From: Chara braunii
Taxonomy: Eukaryota > Streptophyta > Charophyceae > Charales > Characeae
Direction: 5' to 3'
Length of the DNA stretch: 33,663 bases
Assembly: GCA_003427395.1 (NCBI GenBank)
Contig: BFEA01000123.1
Span: 1,896,627-1,930,289, forward strand
Made by a program: the position numbers and the translations under genes. How positions within the stretch are numbered: the stretch's first letter is position 1; every line of letters starts with the position of its first letter. Of the stretch, positions 27,490 through 33,663 are shown piece after piece. Below the pieces are notes generated by a model. That model saw only the letters and a list, made by a program, of their open reading frames with translations. It did not search any database and was not told the origin of the DNA.

Positions 27490-28060
27490 ACTTGGCCCTG
27501 ACCTCTAGTGGTGTGTACACAATCCGCACCACCATCCGGATCCAAAATAATAAGTCTCTGACGCCTGAAATTTGCCTCCAATGTTCGGGTAGACAGGGCG
27601 ACCCCTTTGCCCCTTTCTTATTCCTTTCATCATGTAAGTTTTGTCGGCCAACTTGACGCACGGTGAGAATACCCAAAAAACCATCCCAGTATGCTCCCTA
27701 CCCGTCGATAACCTGACCATTATGGTTGATGCCAACGCACATAATATAAAGGAGATTCAATGATTGATGGACCGATTTTACACATTGTGAGACATGGGGG
27801 GAGCAAAACACGAGGGTGGTGGATGCACCACTAAGGGAGCCTCCCCCTTGAATCCCCCAGCATCACATGACTACCAATGGAAGCCTCAGTCCACGTACAT
27901 AGAGTCTCCATGACAGTCGATGGTAGACCAGCCATAAATGACGAATGGAGTCAAACCCCGACTTGGCCAAACCTTACTTTTTGGTCGAGCGGTATTCATC
28001 AACAATCTGGTGTTGGTTGGTCTGTGGTACAAATCACTGATATGAGCCTATGACCCTTGA
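27490..28060 (+). pseudogene. Old LINE RT fragment, right half
   Basis: It begins with ACTTGGC and continues the RT interrupted at 21185. Readable pieces are RQGDPFAPFLFL (motif B), a degraded motif C region, then bases matching NWGSKT.GWW (gacatggggggagcaaaac) and the VINN.VL block (atcaacaatctggtgttgg near 27997). Compared with the younger copy it has lost many codons. Beyond about 28060 no LINE similarity is visible. Confidence 0.65.
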
Positions 28061-28979
28061 ATGAACCCGCTGTCGTAGCAAACACCCTTACAAGGGTATT
28101 TGCCGTCCTTTTTAAAAAAAGTCGCACTGAGCGCATCCTTGATCAACGAAACGCGTTGATAAGGTCAAACCCGTTAGGGCGCTCACCTTAGCGACCTCGC
28201 TCTTGGCAAGTCTCCGAGTCAAATACGATTGAATTAGAGAGTGTGTGGGGCACGCATTATTGCGTTGCACTGTGAGATGGTTGTCTAAGACAGCGGCGAC
28301 ACTAGGCCGGCGGAAGGCGTCAAGCCATAGGGTCCGGTTACGTTTTCTATAGTTTTCAGTTTGATTATATTTTTCTTTTCTTTTATAAAGACTACCTTTA
28401 CTCCACGAACCAGCTCAGCCTCGGGCGGGATGCGTTGCAAAGGAGGTAAAAACCCTGCTTTGTGCACGTGCATGGAAGATCATTGTGTTTGGCGACGCAC
28501 GGAAAGGCGCGGTGTTGGCAAATCTAGTATGGGCGGGGGAGTCGAAAGTTGGCAGAATATGTCAAGCACCCGATGACCAGGATGCTAGATAGCTACGATC
28601 CTAGGCGCAGACGGCATCTCGACATCTTCAGACAGCCAGGAGGTTGGTCGATAGGCCAAGGCGGAGGCCTGGTTTGTGCAGGTGGGACCAATCATCGTTC
28701 CGCGAACTATTTATATGCGGGTTCGCGCCTACCTAATTCAGACATGGGCTTCACCCTATTGGTTACGGTACCGGACTTTCGAGCGACAGATTTGGGGTTT
28801 GAGATCAACAAGTAGCGATGGAGCAAAAAAGCGCGACAGGCGGAGACTGAGGGGTCAAGGGTTTACGAGACTATCCCCCTTGGTTTTACCGGACGGGCCC
28901 AAACCTGGGTTCGACTGACAAGACCAAGAGGGCGTCGACAAATCCTCGTCCTCTTCAACTCTATTATTTTTATTTTCAT
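28061..28979. other. Unassigned stretch with short open frames
   Basis: The only frames of note are 28549-28815 (MAEYVKHPMTRMLDSYDPRR...) and an overlapping frame 28676-28918. Neither matches a family I know, and neither is supported by a second copy or clear splice signals. They may be a diverged host gene or chance. Confidence 0.2.
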
Positions 28980-29183
28980 TTTTTTTTTTTTTAACATTTT
29001 TACTTTTCTTCGATTTTCCGTCCATTGACCAGGTCGGAAACTGGCTCCGGGCCTAACGGCGAAGAATTACCACAAGGGCGGATGAAAGAGTGTTTGGAAT
29101 TGCTGACCAAGGAGTGGATGGAGGCAAATCGTGCACCCGCACCTGAACGGGGCGAACGGCGACTCTGTCGCCACCTTCGGTGA
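28980..29183 (+). other. Possible splice acceptor and exon
   Basis: A T-rich tract (28981-29020) ends in ccattgaccag, which resembles a polypyrimidine tract and AG acceptor at 29031-29032. The following frame is open to TGA 29181-29183 and encodes GRMKECLELLTKEWMEANR, a plausible helix. No matching donor or upstream exon could be fixed. This is a weak exon candidate. Confidence 0.2.
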
Positions 29184-29504
29184 CCCTGAACGGAGGGGTG
29201 AGTGACAGTATGGGCCGCGGTAACCAGCATTACAGAGGGAGCTATTGAACCTCCCCACGGGTGGCCGTCACGGCAGTCGAGGACCTTGAGCACGCGCCTC
29301 TTTCGGCGGGCCCGTTCNGGTTCCTGCGTGTTCGGGATGTTGACAAAATTCCTCTATCCTCCCNNTTTTGAAAGTACGGAGACGGGGCCAACGTGCAGGT
29401 GAGCCTGTGGGTGCAAAGCCCTCGAAGCAGCGGAAGCCTGAGTGGCGGGGATCTCCTGNAGATGCACCGTCCGCTAGNCAGGATCTGCTGCTGGAAGGCT
29501 TGAG

Positions 29505-29905
29505 TGTGAACAGGCCTGTGGGACCAGCACACGTAGGCCAAGCACGGCTGGTACACCCGCAGGCTGTCACAAAACAGGCCTGTGGGACCAGCACCTGCAN
29601 GCCAAGCACNGTCGGTACACCCGCAGGCTGTCACAAAACAGACCTGTGGGACCAGCACCCGTAGGCCAAGNTCANTGGTACGCCCANNAACTGTTGAAAA
29701 ACAGGTCTGTNGGAACAGTGCCACTGGGCCTAGCTCAGTTGGTNCCCCCGCAGGNTGTTGAAAAACAGGCCTGTGGGACTTGCACNTGTAGGCCAAGCTN
29801 AGTGGTACGCCCACGAACTGTTGAAAAATAGGTCCATGGGAACAGTGNCACTANACCTGGCCCTANTGGTACACNCATGAGCTGTTGAAATACAGACTCA
29901 AAGTT
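29505..29905 (+). repeat. 64-bp tandem array, six to seven units, tRNA-like
   Basis: The string caggcctgtggga or a variant starts at 29511, 29575, 29639, 29702, 29766, 29829 and 29893 (steps of 63-64). Several units contain a tRNA D-arm-like tagctcagttggt (29737 region) and a small stem CTGT/ACAG around tgaaaa. Only the last unit runs into aagttcgaattc (29901-29912), a near-consensus B box. This suggests a SINE head that has been tandemly amplified. Many Ns here limit the reading. Confidence 0.65.
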
Positions 29906-30089
29906 CGAATTCAGAGGCGCTCAGGATNAGCAGAATTCGGACAGAGCAGCTTGAAGGTGATGCCTCAAGACCATCAGGCCCGTCACCCCCTTTCCTGAGA
30001 AAAATNAGGTGCGGCTGGATTCGGTCGAGATAGTGGTTGAATACATTTAGAAACAGTTATAGTGTGGGTGGGCCCCTGCGTCTGTTTTT

Positions 30090-30292
30090 TGGGAGTTGCC
30101 TTTTTTTTTTTTTATTAATTTATTTTTCTCTTTTTTGAATGTATGTAGGTGACAGAACATACTAGGCACAGCGTGATGGGGGAGGGCTCCGGTGAGAGCA
30201 CGCAGCAGGTTGGACGTGTAAAACGTTCATCGGACTTTGGGAGAAGGGACGAAAGACATACCGGATCTGTCGCTGGTTGGTTCCCTTCAAAT
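30090..30292 (+). other. Possible splice acceptor and exon
   Basis: A T-rich tract (30090-30135) ends gtatgtag, followed by an open stretch (TEHTRHSVMGEGSGESTQQV..., to about 30290). A second T-rich tract with ctcaag follows at 30290-30324. The layout resembles intron-exon-intron, but no homology is recognised and donor sites are poor. Confidence 0.2.
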
Positions 30293-30324
30293 TTTATTTT
30301 ATTTNTTTTCTCTTTTTCTCAAGG

Positions 30325-32704
30325 AGGCTGAACTCGGAGCTGCCAGTCTCCGTTGCACGGGGCTGCGCTAAGAGCAGTCGGAGAGAAGAAAGGACGTGGG
30401 GGGGAAACGGGGAAGAAGACGAATGGGAGAGAGAAGAAGAGAGAAGACGGACGGCAAGAACAATGAATAAAACGGAAGCAAAGGCATGATTGACAGAAGA
30501 GGGGAAAAAGGCGGTGAGGCAGCGATAAAGGCAAGAGAAGAGGAGAAATAGAGCAGATGAAAGAAGACGAGTAAATCCGGCCAGGATCAGGGTTAGATGT
30601 GGGAGACAAAGAGGAAACTAACGAAGGCGGAGGGAGTGAGCATGTAATAGTGGAAAACTCACATCCCACCCGTTTCATAACGAAACTGGGCAAGGGAAGA
30701 GTTGAAACTGAGGTTNTGAGGNAGGGNGAATTCAAATCTGCAGTCAGATTAAACGAGGGGTNAGGGGAATAGGAACTAGAAAAGAAAAGTCATGCGCNGG
30801 CGAGTCGAGGAGGGAGAAGAAAGGAAGAGCGGGAGTGNAAGTTGCGTGGTTCGCTCGTTTTTCAATGGAATCAAGCAAAGGAGGACTCAAAACCAATGTT
30901 TTGGGACAAGGCGAACATGATGGTGATGTAAGTTTTGGCATTAGGTTGTTAGTTTCTGTGCTATAAAGAAAGGAGGCTGCGCGGCTACTACGGAGTTTTC
31001 GAGAATAGCAATGTATCTTCCGGTGTTTTAGGGGAAGATTCATGCTCATTTGCCACATCTGATCCATAGCTATTATAGGGGTCGTCACTTCACTGCTTGG
31101 TCTGCAAACAATCGTGGGAGGCATAACTCCCGTGCTCTTTTTGGGGACGAAGGCAGACATCGCGTCCACCTTGCTGTTTTATACGGGGTGAAAGGAAGGA
31201 CGAGAAAAGTGAAGAGGGGAGGCGAGATATGATATATGCGTGAGCGACAAACTGCTGGTGGCATGCTGCATAGTTGCTGAACAGTAGGGGNGCAGCAGCA
31301 TGCAAGGTCGTGGTTGCCATCTGTGAGTTGCTGTCATTTGCCTTACCGTCACAATCTGTGATGACCATTGTGTCTATCTGTGGTGTTGATTCTTCTGCGC
31401 NGCTGACTGGTCCTCAACATTGGGATGTTGCTCAATGTGATGTTGAGCAATGGGGCAGTGCATGACGACCGGCGGATTGATGCTCGTTGTATCGGGTAGA
31501 TTGGTGCTCGACTTCGTAGGAGTTCAATCTCCTTCGCTCTAGTGCTTGTCCTTGCGTCCTTCCCGGTGGTCCTAATTACCNTCNTCATTGAGATTTTGAG
31601 CACCTATCCAATGCTATTCACCTGGCCAAGGCCGATTCGTCTCTTATGTGCCTGAACCTGGTTGTTCTTGTGTGTTGCCAAGTACATACGATCGGGTAAC
31701 ATTCATGAGGCGAGGTGGCAAGGGGGAGGTTGAATGAAGCGGACGTGAGTGGGGGCCTAAAACAGACGCCAGATTACATTCTTCCACATTCCAGCGGATG
31801 ATTCATCTCTTCTTTTTACTAGTGTACCTTCCCATACTCTAAAAGGAAGGTTCATTTTTATTTTCTGCACGATTGAAGAGTGGTGAGGCGAGGCATGTGA
31901 GAGTGGTCACGCTCACCCAGGCGATGCTCATGGTATACTCCATCACCATCGTGACCGTCGTGATTCGCGGATCCCCCCATCAATATGGTCGTCTCCGTGT
32001 TCATGATGACACTATTGACTGAGTCTGTCTCACTCCCGCTCAGTATGTTGAAAAAAGGTGAATTGTTGTCATCAACATCANAACAATAATCGCATTGTCG
32101 CTGGTAATTATATCGCTGCCAGTGAGTGTGGCTACGTCCTTGTTAAACGAGTCACCGGGCATCTGCTACTCATGGGAATCGTATCTAAGGGTAGTGGATT
32201 CTCCCATGAACAAACCCTGTAGTNGCGGAGGGTCAGAACNCTGGCAANACCAAGTGCCATCGTTGTTTTTNAATAGATTGAAGTTATGAGATGCTGCTGT
32301 TTGAAAGGCAGCGCCGCTGGTAGTTGGACTGAAATTTGCGACTGTTTATTTTGTTGCTATTGCNTCGAAAATGCTCANCAACTACNGGCCACAAATTCNG
32401 ANTTACCATTACTGCCAGAAGCCGTGGGAGTTAATGGCCGCATTTAGGCAAGTTGCAAGTCAACAATGAGGCATAACGTGTTGAGAAGTCGAAGGTACAC
32501 TGAGTTGTTACTGTAGAACCACGTCTGTGGAAACGGCTGCCGCTTGTCGTCTAGTTCCAAGGAGTTGCTGCTATTTCGTCTTGGATTGCTATCACTGCTA
32601 TACCAAGTCAGGTTGACTACCGCTTTTGTAGAGTGGAACAACTATGTTGCTGTATTTTCTGATGGACTGCCGATGACTGTTCACCTGCTGCTAGTTGTGG
32701 TGTC
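30325..32704. other. Long unassigned stretch
   Basis: No gene family is recognised in about 2.4 kb. 30380-30560 is purine-rich (gaagaagagagaag type), which creates artificial open frames. A perfect hairpin TTGCTCAA (31428-31435) and TTGAGCAA (31443-31450) is present. Scattered single Ns occur from 30716 onward. Confidence 0.3.
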
Positions 32705-33275
32705 CTTGCCATGCACTGGTGTGCGCTGCTTACACAGTCAGAGGGGAAGCAACAGTCTGAAGTGAACGGAGACTTACCTGTTGGATTGTGTGTTGCTCAC
32801 ACAGTCGAAGGGGCGGCAGCAGGCCAGCAAAAGTAATAGGAGGATTACCTGTTCAACTGAGTGTCACTCACACAGACAAGGGAAGCAGCAACGGACCAGC
32901 AGCAGCTTGGAGACGTCCCTACTATACGGTGCACTGCACACACAGGTAAGAGGGGAGCAGCAACAGACCAACAACAGACGGAGGACTTACCTATTGGAAT
33001 GTGTGTTGCTCGCACAGAGGAAGGAGCAGCAACAGACCAACAGCAGGCAGTGGACTTACCTGATGGACTGAGCATGCTCTTACAGTCTGAAGAAGTGTCT
33101 TGAGACCAGTAGTGTACTGTAGACTCACCGGTCAGACTGTGCATGATTCACACAGTTGGTGGAAAGCCACAGCAGGCCAGCGGCAGACTGGAGGCTTACC
33201 TGATCCAGCTGTGCATTGCTCACACAATCGAAGAAAACAGCAGCAGCCCGGCAGCGGACTAGAGAGATACATGAT
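32705..33275 (+). repeat. 71-bp minisatellite, about eight units
   Basis: The marker ttacct or a variant starts at 32774, 32845, 32915, 32987, 33056, 33125, 33196 and about 33268 (steps of 69-72). Each unit also has tgt(g)ttgctcacacag and gcagcaacagaccagcag. Units differ by substitutions and 1-3 base indels. 71 is not a multiple of three, so the Gln/Arg-rich frames across it are not a repeat protein. Confidence 0.75.
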
Positions 33276-33285
33276 TGCACGGTAC

Positions 33286-33318
33286 ATTAGAATATCATTA
33301 TAATTAGAATATCATTAT
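33286..33318 (+). repeat. Two copies of a 16-bp AT-rich motif
   Basis: attagaatatcattat occurs at 33286-33301 and 33303-33318. It starts an AT-rich stretch (to about 33480) with no other feature. Confidence 0.6.
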
Positions 33319-33517
33319 TTGATGAATTATAGAATACGAATTTATAATTATCTCTTCTATAAAATAAAAGAACTGATGTTTTGTCTCTTTGACTTTGACT
33401 TGTGTACTATATGATTGTTTTCTTTTTCATGACATTAATTAAACCAGAAATAGTAATCTACTATGCATGTTAATTCATCTGTCTGTGGTAAAAATCACGA
33501 TGTTTGCACGCGATGAT

Positions 33518-33663
33518 TTGAACTGGGGCTGGAAATGAGGTCCTCCAGACTGATCCGGTTGCCTTGCCGTTTTGCCTAAGACATTGAACTGGGGCTGGAA
33601 ATAAGGTCCTTGAGATTGATCCGGCCGCCTTGCTGTTTTGCCTAAGACATTGAACTGGGGCTG
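33518..33663. repeat. 66-bp tandem repeat, 2.2 units, tRNA-like on the minus strand
   Basis: ttgaactggggctgg starts at 33518, 33584 and 33650. The array runs off the window. On the minus strand the first unit's edge reads CAGTTCAAATC, a good B box, with a weaker A-box-like TTAGGCAAAACGG upstream. A complete tRNA fold is not evident. It may be an amplified SINE head. Confidence 0.6.

Noticed and set aside
29242-29814. Cys-rich minus-strand open frame of 190 codons
   Set aside because: It spans the 64-bp tandem array and many Ns; the apparent repeats come from the DNA array.
32781-33103. Gln/Arg-rich open frames resembling a repeat protein
   Set aside because: They cross a 71-bp minisatellite whose period is not a multiple of three, so the repeats do not stay in one frame.
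29505-33275. Possible CRISPR arrays
   Set aside because: Units are contiguous, diverged tandem repeats without unique spacers, in a eukaryotic context with no cas genes.
33576-33588. taagacattg shared with the PLE terminal repeat (1-10)
   Set aside because: Only about ten bases match and the neighbouring sequence is unrelated; most likely chance.

Overview
The window looks like nuclear DNA of a large, repeat-rich eukaryotic genome. A green-lineage host, such as a charophyte alga like Chara, is my inference from the retroelement mix (plant-type L1-like LINEs and a Penelope-like element with an N-terminal GIY-YIG domain). I cannot confirm the species by eye. There are no operons, no ribosome-binding-site logic and no recognisable intact host gene. 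Almost everything supportable is transposable-element sequence, tandem repeats or structured retroposon tails. Scattered Ns (6006-6032, 29319-30724, 31292-32401) mark ambiguous assembly.

Region 1 (1-5481, + strand): a Penelope-like retroelement (PLE). It is flanked by a direct repeat of at least 112 bp (1-112 and 5370-5481, one mismatch), and the left copy is cut by the window edge. Inside are a gag-like CCHC/coiled-coil ORF, a GIY-YIG endonuclease and a reverse transcriptase. All start in one reading frame, broken by UGA, UAG and UGA stops plus one frameshift. A type I hammerhead ribozyme can be folded by hand at 5244-5311, just upstream of the right repeat.

Region 2 (5482-8493): no intact genes. 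It holds tRNA-derived SINE-like pieces, a cluster of three palindromes, poly(A/T) tracts, two copies of a short LINE-tail sequence, a decayed coding-like stretch and a 67-bp minisatellite.

Region 3 (8494 to about 17.24 kb, - strand): a long LINE. Reading backwards it has ORF1 (17237 down to about 13.3 kb), an apurinic-type (EEP) endonuclease, an RT with an FADD motif (10853-12160), a zf-RVT CCHC region and a 3' tail ending in poly(A) (poly-T on +). It carries many frameshifts and stops. Purine-rich repeats at 17.24-17.83 kb and 192-bp repeats at 18.43-18.83 kb lie upstream of its ORF1.

Region 4 (19.3-20.6 kb): a T15/A16 junction, another LINE tail (-), a 118-bp foldback element with 18-bp flanking direct repeats, and a CGG-rich palindromic element with a G-quadruplex-prone core.

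Region 5 (20.57-28.06 kb, + strand): a nested insertion. An old LINE copy is split in the middle of its RT (left part 20569-21185, with an internal tandem duplication; right part 27490 to about 28060). A younger, 5'-truncated LINE of the same family (21186-27489) sits inside it, bounded by the 7-bp duplication ACTTGGC and ending in A32.

Region 6 (28.06-33.66 kb): mostly unassigned sequence with two weak exon-like stretches behind pyrimidine tracts. It also has three tandem arrays (64 bp, 71 bp and 66 bp periods), two of them with tRNA-like box motifs.

The LINE copies share a 3' tail with a constant hairpin followed by a second hairpin whose stem sequence differs between copies while pairing is kept. 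This tail and the PLE ribozyme are the strongest non-coding signals in the window.
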